In this document: one piece after another, positions 1-7,869 of the stretch | How positions within the stretch are numbered: position 1 is the first letter of the stretch | Layout: each line of letters starts with the position of its first letter | DNA from: Marinilabilia sp046483585 | GTDB taxonomy: Bacteria > Bacteroidota > Bacteroidia > Bacteroidales > Marinilabiliaceae | Length of the DNA: 23,102 nucleotides | Direction: 5' to 3' | Assembly (NCBI GenBank): GCA_046483585.1 | Contig: JAWOCV010000239.1 | Span: 1-23,102 of the forward strand | The notes under the pieces: model-generated | Seen by the model: the letters and a program-made list of their open reading frames with translations, nothing else | Database searches by the model: none | What the model was told of the DNA's origin: nothing | Translations under genes and position numbers: made by a program

Positions 1-2854
1 TGATGGTCAACCAGCGCACATCAGTTTTATTCCCATTTTCCTGAGGACGCAGGTAAGCCAAATACTGATCGGCCACACTGCCGGAATAAACATCAACAAA
101 AGCACTGGTCTTACGGTCCTGATATGATTCCTGCGGACCCCGCCCATGCCAGCTCATCTGATCATATTCGCGGGGCATTACAAGCGTCATACCCATCCGG
201 GGGATTTCGGGAAGACCAGCTTCGGATTTCCGGAAGGTGTGTTCAACCATTACCTCTCCATCGTCATTGATATGATACACCACATCTGTGGTAGCAATCC
301 GCTCTTCCAGACTGTCACGGAGGTGGTAAGTAAAAGCAACACCTTTTTGTCCGCCGGCATTGATCACATTAAAACTTTCCACTTCACGGAAGTCGGCTGT
401 ATTACGCCAAACACTCAATTCACCGGGCATTTGCCAGCCAAAATCATTGTCAAGAGGGGCCCGCCAGTAATCCGGTTCCGGCCCTTCCATGATGTAATCA
501 TGATCGCCACTGGCATAGCTTGTCATGACACCTTTTTTCAAATCAAACTCAATGGAAAATGGCTCTCTGCTGAAGACAACTGTCGAATCGGCCTGATTGT
601 GGTTGACCTGAACACGATGACCCGTTCCGTGACTAAAGGGAGCGACTTCCGAAAATGGCAGTCTGAACTGCTCTTTGGCAAGAGAAGTGCCGGCAGGCAA
701 AATGCCCTGGTCATTTTTCAGGGTTGCCTGAACATTCAGAAAATATTCGGTTCCCGCATCCCGCTCAAAATCCAATTCCGGGTTAACAAACTCCCGTTGG
801 CCGGAAGACAGTTCAATATCATCAAAAACCCCGGAGGCAAAAATTTCGCCATTGCTTCTAACCTCCCATTCGAAATCGAAGACATCGGTATTCAAAAATG
901 AATATTGGTTTTCAATTATGATCTCGCCCTCTTCCAGGTCTCCGCCATGGAACTTAATATGCTGGTAAACCTTTTTTACTTCTTCAAGTTCGGGTTGTAC
1001 TTTACGATCGGGATCTACCAGCCCATTCAAACAGAAATTGCCATCGGAAGGAACGGTATCGGGACCAAAATCCCCACCATACCCCCAAAACTCCTCACCC
1101 TTCTCATTTTGGGTCAGCAGGCCCTGGTCTACCCAGTCCCAGATAAATCCTCCCTGCATGATGTCATGATTTTCAATGGCATCCCAGTAATCCTGGAGAT
1201 TTCCGACACTATTTCCCATGGCATGGGCATATTCACATTGTATGAGGGGTTTGTCTCCCCCCTGATCGGCATAATGCTTCATTTGCTCTATGGTGGCATA
1301 CATCGGGGCAAAAATATCGGTATTCCGCCCACCATGGGCTTGTTCATATTGCACCGGCCGGGTTTTATCTACAGATTTCAGATAATCATAAGTGGCATCA
1401 AAGTTTACACCGTCGCCTGCTTCATTGCCGAGGGACCAGATGATCACAGAAGGATGATTTTTATCCCTTTCAAACATATTCCGGGTGCGGTATAAGTGCG
1501 ATTCCTTCCAGAGGGTGTCTTTGGCCAGGGATTCCTCTCCATATCCCATTCCGTGCGATTCTATGTTGGCCTCATCGATGACATACAGACCATATTGGTT
1601 ACAAAGTTCATAAAATCGGGGAGGCTGAGGATAATGTGAAGTTCGCACAGCATTGATATTATGGCTTTTCATTAATTCAATGTCCTTCCGCATGGTTGCT
1701 TCATCCACCACATGCCCCTTTTCTCCATGATGTTCGTGCAGATTGACACCTTTTAAATAAACGTGCTCACCATTCACCTGTAATTCATTATCCTTTATCT
1801 CAACACTTCTGAAACCAACATCGGTGGAAACAATCTCCAATACTTCATCCTCCTCACTCTTTAGGATCATTTCAAGCCGGTAAAGATGGGGTGTTTCGGC
1901 AGTCCACGACTTAACCTCAGGCAATTCACAGTTCCATTTTACCGAGTTTTCAATGACGGCATCAATAAAGGTATCCACTCTATCATCTCCATCGTAAAGA
2001 TTGGCCTCAATTACAACAGGATTATCCATAGAGACATTTTCTACCTGCATCTTCAAAGAAAAAAGCCCTGTCTGGTAATCTTCCGAAAGCCCTGCATTCA
2101 ACTCAAAATCTCTGATGTGTATGGGATTACGTGTTATCAGAAACACATCCCGGGTAATTCCCCCGAGACGCCAAAAATCCTGATCTTCGAGATAACTCCC
2201 GTCACACCATTTGAAGACTTCAACGGAAAGGGTATTTTCCCCGGCACGCAAATAATCCGTAATATTAAACTCTGCGGGTGTTTTACTATCCTGACTGTAT
2301 CCGACCTTCTCTTCATTAACCCATATGTTCATGGCTGAGCTGACAGCCCCGAAATGAATGAAAACCTCCTGATCCTCCCAGTTATCAGGGATCGTAAATG
2401 TTTTTTTGTAAGACCCTACCGGATTGTAGTGATCCTGAATTTCAGGTGGTGTTTTGGCATGAGGGTATTGAATGTTTGTATAAATGGGATAATCATAACC
2501 CTCCAGTTCCCAATTGGAAGGAACGTGAATGGTTCCCCAGTCACGGTCATCGAAATCGTCTTTGAAAAAATAATGGGGCCTCTCAGCGGGATTTTCTGAC
2601 AGATGGAATGTCCATTCCCCATTGAGTGATTTAATAAGCGAAGAAGACCACTTATCGTTCGGATCGAGTTCATTCTCATTCGCATAAGGAATAAACCAGG
2701 CGTGTGGTGATTCCTTGTTGATCTCGTTTACAGCCGGATTTTCCCAATCGACTGTGGCTTTTTCGTCGTAGGGAACATCTTTGTAGTCCCTGAGATCGGT
2801 ACAGGCATTAAGGCATATGCCCGCCATGACGAAAAGAATAAGTAGATGCTTCAT
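1..2854 (-). CDS. Beta-galactosidase, GH2 LacZ family, secreted lipoprotein; C-terminus cut by window edge
   Basis: Translating the minus strand from the ATG at 2854 gives one open frame of about 951 codons running off the left edge, so the end of the protein is missing. Family role: hydrolysis of terminal beta-galactosides. Seen: N-terminus MKHLLILFVMAGICLNAC, a short hydrophobic signal ending in a lipobox (LNAC, lipidated Cys18), so it should be membrane-anchored outside the cytoplasm. It has LacZ hallmarks: the NWE and YTNIQYP sugar-binding-domain motifs near residues 100-120, SLGNEAG with acid/base Glu478, and CEYAHAMGNSVG with nucleophile Glu541. Further on, a small-chain-like domain carries the YWRAPLDND motif and WHGRGPQESYQDR. 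No SusC/SusD or regulator gene lies upstream. The substrate could be another beta-galactoside of plant or algal glycans rather than lactose. Confidence 0.93.
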   Translation of the reverse strand, partial: MKHLLILFVMAGICLNACTDLRDYKDVPYDEKATVDWENPAVNEINKESPHAWFIPYANENELDPNDKWSSSLIKSLNGEWTFHLSENPAERPHYFFKDDFDDRDWGTIHVPSNWELEGYDYPIYTNIQYPHAKTPPEIQDHYNPVGSYKKTFTIPDNWEDQEVFIHFGAVSSAMNIWVNEEKVGYSQDSKTPAEFNITDYLRAGENTLSVEVFKWCDGSYLEDQDFWRLGGITRDVFLITRNPIHIRDFELNAGLSEDYQTGLFSLKMQVENVSMDNPVVIEANLYDGDDRVDTFIDAVIENSVKWNCELPEVKSWTAETPHLYRLEMILKSEEDEVLEIVSTDVGFRSVEIKDNELQVNGEHVYLKGVNLHEHHGEKGHVVDEATMRKDIELMKSHNINAVRTSHYPQPPRFYELCNQYGLYVIDEANIESHGMGYGEESLAKDTLWKESHLYRTRNMFERDKNHPSVIIWSLGNEAGDGVNFDATYDYLKSVDKTRPVQYEQAHGGRNTDIFAPMYATIEQMKHYADQGGDKPLIQCEYAHAMGNSVGNLQDYWDAIENHDIMQGGFIWDWVDQGLLTQNEKGEEFWGYGGDFGPDTVPSDGNFCLNGLVDPDRKVQPELEEVKKVYQHIKFHGGDLEEGEIIIENQYSFLNTDVFDFEWEVRSNGEIFASGVFDDIELSSGQREFVNPELDFERDAGTEYFLNVQATLKNDQGILPAGTSLAKEQFRLPFSEVAPFSHGTGHRVQVNHNQADSTVVFSREPFSIEFDLKKGVMTSYASGDHDYIMEGPEPDYWRAPLDNDFGWQMPGELSVWRNTADFREVESFNVINAGGQKGVAFTYHLRDSLEERIATTDVVYHINDDGEVMVEHTFRKSEAGLPEIPRMGMTLVMPREYDQMSWHGRGPQESYQDRKTSAFVDVYSGSVADQYLAYLRPQENGNKTDVRWLTI

Positions 2855-2914
2855 TTCCTGTGGGTTTAGTTGACTAAAAATGGGTAATTAAGTCTTAAAG
2901 ATCAGCAAATGAAG

Positions 2915-2948
2915 CAAAATTAAATATTTTTTTGGTTTTTACGGACAA
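2915..2948 (-). promoter_or_regulatory. Candidate promoter of the beta-galactosidase gene
   Basis: On the minus strand TAATTTTG (2915-2922) fits the Bacteroidota -7 element TAnnTTTG. A TTG lies 23 bp further upstream (2946-2948), slightly beyond the usual 19-21 bp spacing. The -7 element lies about 60 bp before the ATG. The rest of 2855-2996 shows nothing else recognisable. Confidence 0.45.
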
Positions 2949-2996
2949 TTTTAAAGGTGGGGATTTATTCATGCCCCAATTTTTGCAGGCAAAACA

Positions 2997-3032
2997 CGGT
3001 GCAAAGCGGGTATATCCCGCTCTGTCGCACCG
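2997..3032 (-). terminator. Probable terminator of the sulfur-relay fusion gene
   Basis: A two-part hairpin lies 18 bp after the stop codon at 3051: outer stem CGGTGC/GCACCG and inner stem AGCGGG/CCCGCT with a 5-nt loop, separated by a small internal loop. On the minus strand it is followed by TGTTTTG, a short, imperfect U-run, so it may terminate only partially. Confidence 0.55.
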
Positions 3033-3050
3033 CAGCACTTAGCTTAAGTC

Positions 3051-5540
3051 TTAAATAAACAAATTCAAATTCGAAGCCTCAGCTTCTTCAAGATAATTGG
3101 CTACTCCGCCTATTTTGACCCCATCAATGAGCTCTTCGGAGTGTACGCCCATCACATCCATACTCATCTGGCAGGCGATCATCTGAATGTTGTTCCCAAT
3201 GGCGTTGTTGATCATGACTTCCAGTGCATCCACATTTTTACTCTTCATCCGCTTTTTCATCATGTTGCGACCAATGCCCCCCATGTTCATATTTGACAGG
3301 GATAGTTTTCCGGCATGGCCGGGCATCATAAGTGCGAACATGCGGTCCATCATGGTTTTCCGGGTTTGGGGTTTTTCTTGTCTTTTGATGACATTAAGTC
3401 CCCAGAAGGTGAAAAACATGGTCACTTTTTTTCCCATCGATGCAGCTCCGTTTGCAATGACAAATGATGCCAAAGCCCGGTCAAGATCATCACTGAATAC
3501 AATAAGGGTCTTGTTGTCCCCACGATCAATAGATCTTACGCCCTCAGTCATTTGAGCCAGACCGGTCTCATCACCGTTCTTTTTTCTGATGACAGCCGTG
3601 ATCTCGGGCCCCTTTTTTTTGCGGCCAACAAGGGTGTGTCCGGTAACTTTACACCAGGAGGCCACATCACCATAAAATCCGGGATCTGTAGCTTTGACCT
3701 GCATTTCCTGACCGGCCTCTATTTTTGCAATTTCCTCCTTAAGTTTAAGAATGGGGCCCGGACATTGGAGCCCACAGGCATCAACCTGCATCATATCAGG
3801 CGAAATTTGTGGCATATGGCCGGCTACATCCTCTTGCAAAGGAATGGCATTTTGAGCATTTGAAAAGTTCAGAGGATTATTTTGATCGGAAATTGCCGCC
3901 TGATACACTTTCAGTCCTCCGGAAAGATTATAAACTTTTTCAAAACCGTTTTGCTTCAATATCCTTGTTGCCACATAGCCACGTAACCCGACTCCACAGA
4001 AAATATAGATGTTTTTGTCACGAGGCAATTCTTCCAGCCGCTCACGCAAGGCATCAAGTTCAATATTGACGGACCCTTCAATAGCATTGAGAGCATGCTC
4101 ATCGGGTGTGCGTACATCCAGAAGACAACTGCCGGAATGATCCCATTCATGAAATTGATAAGGAGAAAGAGGCCGGAACAGATCTTTCATGATGTTCTCG
4201 GCATTGTAACCAGCCTGATTAACAGGATCTTTAGCAGAACTAAAAGGAGGCGCATACGCATGCTCCACTTCCTGAAGATCATAGATGGTGCCATTTTCTT
4301 TAATGACGGTGGCCAACATATCCAGTCGCTTGTCAACACCTTCATAACCTACGATCTGTCCCCCCAGCAATCGCCCGTCTTCGGGATTGAACGATATCTT
4401 CAGTACCATATTGGTGGAACCGGGATAATAGCCGGCATGACTACCGGCATTGACGATGGTTGACTGATGTCGAACGCCGGCCTGTGCAAGGGCCTTATCG
4501 CTAAGACCTGTGGTACCGGCCGTCATGTCAAACACTTTGGCTATGGCTGTACCTATGGAGCCACGGTATTTTCGTTTGTGTCCGTATACCATATTATCGG
4601 CCAGTATACGTCCCTGCTTGTTGGCGGGACCCGCCAGGAATGCCAGAGAAGACTCCCCTGTAAGCGGATGGGGAAACTCAATAGCGTCTCCCACAGCATA
4701 AATGTTACCGGCGGATGTCTGGAGATAATCGTTTACGACAATGCCTCCTTTATTGCCAATTTTGAGGCCGGCTTTTTCAGCCAGAGAGACATCCGGTTTA
4801 ACACCAATGGAAAGGACAACACAATCGGCATTCAGGTTTTTGCCGCTGGCCAGGGTTATGCCCACAACATCTCCGTTGTTACGGAAATTTTTCACAGCAT
4901 CCTGCAGATAGAGCCCGACCTCCTGCTCTTTAAAGTGTTGATGCAGCAGAGCTGCCATTTCGGGATCCATCATGTTCATAACTTGCGGAGCAGCCTCCAC
5001 TATAGTAACCTTTACCCCGCGCTTGTGAAGGTTTTCAGCCATTTCGAGACCGATGAAACCGGCTCCCACTACCACCGCCGACGCTGGTTTTTCAGAATCC
5101 ACGAAATTTTTGATACAGTCGGTATCATCCACATTGCGTAATGTGAAAATATTTTTGTGGTCAATGCCGGGAATGGGAGGCTTTATGGGTTTTGCACCAG
5201 GCGATAAAACCAGCTTGCCGTAGGTTTCGTCATATTCTTTGCCGCTTTTGTGATCTTTTATTTTTACGAACTGCTTCTCAGAATCTATACCGGTTACTTC
5301 GGAATAAATCCTGACATCGATATTGAAACGGGCTCCAAAACTTTCTGGTGTCTGGACCAGCAGCTTATCCCGGTCGGTGATCACTCCTCCGATATAATAA
5401 GGCAAACCGCAATTGGCATAGGATATATGCGGTCCTTTTTCAAGCATGACGATCTCTGCTTTTTCATCTATCCTCCTGAGTCGCGCGGCTGTAGTTGCCC
5501 CGCCGGCAACTCCCCCAACTATCACATATTTATTTTCCAT
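3051..5540 (-). CDS. CoA-disulfide reductase / rhodanese / TusA / DsrE-like four-domain fusion
   Basis: This 829-residue protein is a sulfur-handling fusion. Residues 1-445 are a class-III pyridine-nucleotide-disulfide oxidoreductase: FAD motif GGVAGG, single redox Cys44 in SYANCGLPYY, NAD(P)H motif GAGFIGLE at 159-166, second FAD motif YAVGDA, and the CoA-disulfide-reductase type HAYAPPFSSAKDP with Tyr429. A rhodanese domain follows (about 460-550; active Cys515 in CGVGLRGY). Next is a TusA/SirA domain (about 584-655; CGLQCPGP, Cys589/Cys593), then a DsrE/DsrF-like domain (about 676-829; Cys790 in ACQMSMDVMG). Known roles are reduction of CoA disulfide or persulfide and sulfur relay between cysteines. 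That the four modules pass persulfide to one another is inferred. Cytoplasmic, with no signal peptide. It stands alone, 319 bp from the helicase gene. The domain calls are secure; the physiological substrate is not. Confidence 0.95.
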   Translation of the reverse strand: MENKYVIVGGVAGGATTAARLRRIDEKAEIVMLEKGPHISYANCGLPYYIGGVITDRDKLLVQTPESFGARFNIDVRIYSEVTGIDSEKQFVKIKDHKSGKEYDETYGKLVLSPGAKPIKPPIPGIDHKNIFTLRNVDDTDCIKNFVDSEKPASAVVVGAGFIGLEMAENLHKRGVKVTIVEAAPQVMNMMDPEMAALLHQHFKEQEVGLYLQDAVKNFRNNGDVVGITLASGKNLNADCVVLSIGVKPDVSLAEKAGLKIGNKGGIVVNDYLQTSAGNIYAVGDAIEFPHPLTGESSLAFLAGPANKQGRILADNMVYGHKRKYRGSIGTAIAKVFDMTAGTTGLSDKALAQAGVRHQSTIVNAGSHAGYYPGSTNMVLKISFNPEDGRLLGGQIVGYEGVDKRLDMLATVIKENGTIYDLQEVEHAYAPPFSSAKDPVNQAGYNAENIMKDLFRPLSPYQFHEWDHSGSCLLDVRTPDEHALNAIEGSVNIELDALRERLEELPRDKNIYIFCGVGLRGYVATRILKQNGFEKVYNLSGGLKVYQAAISDQNNPLNFSNAQNAIPLQEDVAGHMPQISPDMMQVDACGLQCPGPILKLKEEIAKIEAGQEMQVKATDPGFYGDVASWCKVTGHTLVGRKKKGPEITAVIRKKNGDETGLAQMTEGVRSIDRGDNKTLIVFSDDLDRALASFVIANGAASMGKKVTMFFTFWGLNVIKRQEKPQTRKTMMDRMFALMMPGHAGKLSLSNMNMGGIGRNMMKKRMKSKNVDALEVMINNAIGNNIQMIACQMSMDVMGVHSEELIDGVKIGGVANYLEEAEASNLNLFI

Positions 5541-5565
5541 AGTATTTTCCTTTTTTCTTTACCGG

Positions 5566-5573
5566 CAAAATTA
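5566..5573 (-). promoter_or_regulatory. Candidate -7 element of the sulfur-relay gene
   Basis: TAATTTTG on the minus strand matches TAnnTTTG and lies 25 bp before the ATG at 5540. No clear TTTG is found at -33. Just upstream (about 5581-5610) the DNA is very AT-rich and holds ATGTACAT, a small palindrome that could bind a regulator. Confidence 0.4.
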
Positions 5574-5744
5574 TAAAAACATGTACATTTTTACATATAA
5601 ATATATCTCATTTAAAGAAAAAGTTCTTTAAAAGTTGTTAAGCCGGTAACCAGACGTATAAGGAGAAAAAAAGAGTAGGGCCCGAAGGGATAAATCATTA
5701 TTGACCGGGGAATAATATCAATAAATCATTAGATTATTAGATGT

Positions 5745-5829
5745 AAGTATTTCCGTCGCAGAGGTATAAGGCAGAAAGTACTTGCAGCTGAAAGCTCGAA
5801 GCTCAAAGCTCAAAGCCGGAAAAAAGGTT
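5745..5829 (+). repeat. Interspersed repeat, copy 1 (AAGCTC-type)
   Basis: This 85-bp stretch starts AAGTATTTCC, ends GGAAAAAAGGTT, and is nearly identical to 15501-15571. Its core holds several AAGCTC(A/G) units; this copy carries 14 bp more of them than copy 2. Here it sits just past the 3' end of the leftward helicase gene. It has no coding potential. Confidence 0.8.
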
Positions 5830-5859
5830 GTTAAAAGAATTTTTCTGGTCTGGTGTCAT

Positions 5860-7869
5860 TCAGTCATTATCATCAAGATCGGCAGCAATGTTCCAGTAGG
5901 TCTGGGCCTTTTCCATCTCTCCCATGCGGGCACAAACGTCGCCCAGATTTTTGTAGACATCGGGGTCGGACTGTTCAAGATTGGAAGCTTCAAGAAAATC
6001 CTGATAAGCACCGGAGAAGTGCCGAAGCTGTAACCGTACTCGCCCGCGGCCACAAAGCGCGGCAAAATGACGTTGTTTCATATTGAGAACTTTTGAGAAA
6101 TCCTTTTCGGCACTTTCAAGATCCCCGGTTTCGGTTAAAATATTACCGCGCCGGACCAATGCTTCCGAAAACCGCGGATTAAGACTCAGGGCTTTATTCA
6201 GGTTGGCCAGGGCACTTCGCCGGTCTTTGAACTTAACTTCACATTCGTTGGCCATCAGAAAATACTCCCGGGCAAACTCTTCAACGTTCTTCTGCTGAAG
6301 TTCCAGTTCTTCTTCCAGTTGTTTTACCCGGTTTTTCAAATGGGTGGCAAAAGTCATTTGTGCCGCCATGAAACGCTGCACTTCGGGACGGGCCAGATCT
6401 TCCTTCCGGTGTGCGACCCCTTTGGCAAGATATCTGGCAGCCTCGAGCCAGTTGCCTTGTCTGAAACATTTAAGTGCCGATACATAAGCACCATCAGCTT
6501 TGGCTTTTTCGAGTTCTTCATGGATCAGTTTCTGATCGTTTGCCGAGCGGGCAAATTGTTGCACCTGTGGATTTACGATCACATCCCTTGTCGTTACAGG
6601 GGTTTTCAATATAATACCCTCCAGGGAACGACACCGGCTAAGGGCCACATAAAGCTGGCCACCTGCAAAGGCACCGCCGCTGAAATCGATCACCACTTTA
6701 TCGAACGTCAGGCCCTGGCTCTTGTGAACGGTCACAGCCCAGGCCAGACGAAGCGGAAACTGGGTAAAAGACCCGATCTCTTCTTCAATGATCCGGTTGT
6801 TTTTCTCGTCGAAACGGTACCGCAAGTTGACCCATTTTTCGCGTGTGATGAGATGTATCTCTCCATTTTCAGTACGCACATAAATCCCTTCATCACTGAT
6901 CTCATCCACAAGACCAAGTGTTCCGTTGTACCAACGCCTGTGAGAATCGTTCTTGACAAACATCACCTGGGCATTCTCTTTCAAAATCAATTCATTGAGA
7001 GTGGGAAGCCCCGATTCGGGAAATTCGCCCTGAATATCTCCCATAAAAGTAACAGCCTCTCCGGGTAATTCATCAAGCTTTTTATTATTGATATAATCCA
7101 CCGTATCGCGACGGGTAGCCAATGTAATGAAAAAATCATTGGCCGGTGGCTCAAAATTGTGGTCCAGGCGCTGGTTGATCTGATCTATATCGGAGGGTCC
7201 GGCAGTATTGACCCGAATTTTATCCAGAAGCCTGACAAAAGTGTCATCCTTTTGCCGGTAGACTTTTTTCAGCTCAATTTGAACGAGCGGAATGCGGGAA
7301 AACACTTTTGCTGAAAAGAAAAAAGGTGATTTATAAAATCGTCCCAGGATTTTCCAGTCGTCGGATTTCACAACAGGTTCGAGCTGAAAAGCATCCCCCA
7401 CCATCAGGACCTGCTTGCCACCAAAGGGCAATGTCTTGTTCTTGGTATAAACGCGTAACACCTGATCGATGAAATCAAGAATGTCTACTCTCACCATGGA
7501 GACTTCATCTATAATGAGCAATTCAGTCTCACGGATGAGTTTGATCTTCTCTTTATTGTACTTCAAAAAATCATAGATCCTTCCGTCTTTGGTTGAAAGA
7601 TCCGGATCATTCGGCAAGATGGGCCGAAACGGAATTTTGAAGAACGAATGCATAGTCACCCCGCCGGCATTGATGGCAGCAATACCAGTAGGAGCCAGAA
7701 CGATGTGTTTTTTATGAGTATTCTCACAGATATACCGGAGAAATGTTGACTTACCCGTTCCGGCCCGGCCGGTCAGAAATACCGACGAGTTCGTGTACTG
7801 GACAAGCTGAAAAGCATTCTGAAATTCCGCATTGTCCGTATCCATATTTACGGGCAGTTCATTCATCAT
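5860..7869 (-). CDS. PIF1-type ATP-dependent DNA helicase with C-terminal TPR tail
   Basis: 669 residues. The first 430 are a superfamily-1 helicase: Walker A GRAGTGKST (34-42), LAPTGIAA, Walker B LLIIDE (117-122), GDAFQLEPV (158-166), VYRQ (203-206), VHKSQGLTFD (381-390) and YVALSRCRSLEG (407-418). These are the motifs of the PIF1/RecD-like group, which unwind DNA 5' to 3' and often act on G-quadruplexes or stalled forks. After a helical linker, a coiled-coil stretch (about 508-540) leads into about four TPR units (about 545-669). The start chosen overlaps the end of the upstream TPR gene by 11 bp. AGGAGG precedes this ATG by 4 bp, a rare visible Shine-Dalgarno here, although the same bases also encode the upstream Glu codons. 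A second ATG follows immediately. Translational coupling to the TPR gene is likely. The partner of the TPR tail is unknown. Confidence 0.93.
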   Translation of the reverse strand: MMNELPVNMDTDNAEFQNAFQLVQYTNSSVFLTGRAGTGKSTFLRYICENTHKKHIVLAPTGIAAINAGGVTMHSFFKIPFRPILPNDPDLSTKDGRIYDFLKYNKEKIKLIRETELLIIDEVSMVRVDILDFIDQVLRVYTKNKTLPFGGKQVLMVGDAFQLEPVVKSDDWKILGRFYKSPFFFSAKVFSRIPLVQIELKKVYRQKDDTFVRLLDKIRVNTAGPSDIDQINQRLDHNFEPPANDFFITLATRRDTVDYINNKKLDELPGEAVTFMGDIQGEFPESGLPTLNELILKENAQVMFVKNDSHRRWYNGTLGLVDEISDEGIYVRTENGEIHLITREKWVNLRYRFDEKNNRIIEEEIGSFTQFPLRLAWAVTVHKSQGLTFDKVVIDFSGGAFAGGQLYVALSRCRSLEGIILKTPVTTRDVIVNPQVQQFARSANDQKLIHEELEKAKADGAYVSALKCFRQGNWLEAARYLAKGVAHRKEDLARPEVQRFMAAQMTFATHLKNRVKQLEEELELQQKNVEEFAREYFLMANECEVKFKDRRSALANLNKALSLNPRFSEALVRRGNILTETGDLESAEKDFSKVLNMKQRHFAALCGRGRVRLQLRHFSGAYQDFLEASNLEQSDPDVYKNLGDVCARMGEMEKAQTYWNIAADLDDND

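Noticed and set aside
146..2599. Several plus-strand open frames of 80-250 codons
   Set aside because: They lie antisense to the beta-galactosidase frame, which contains all GH2 catalytic motifs in one uninterrupted reading.
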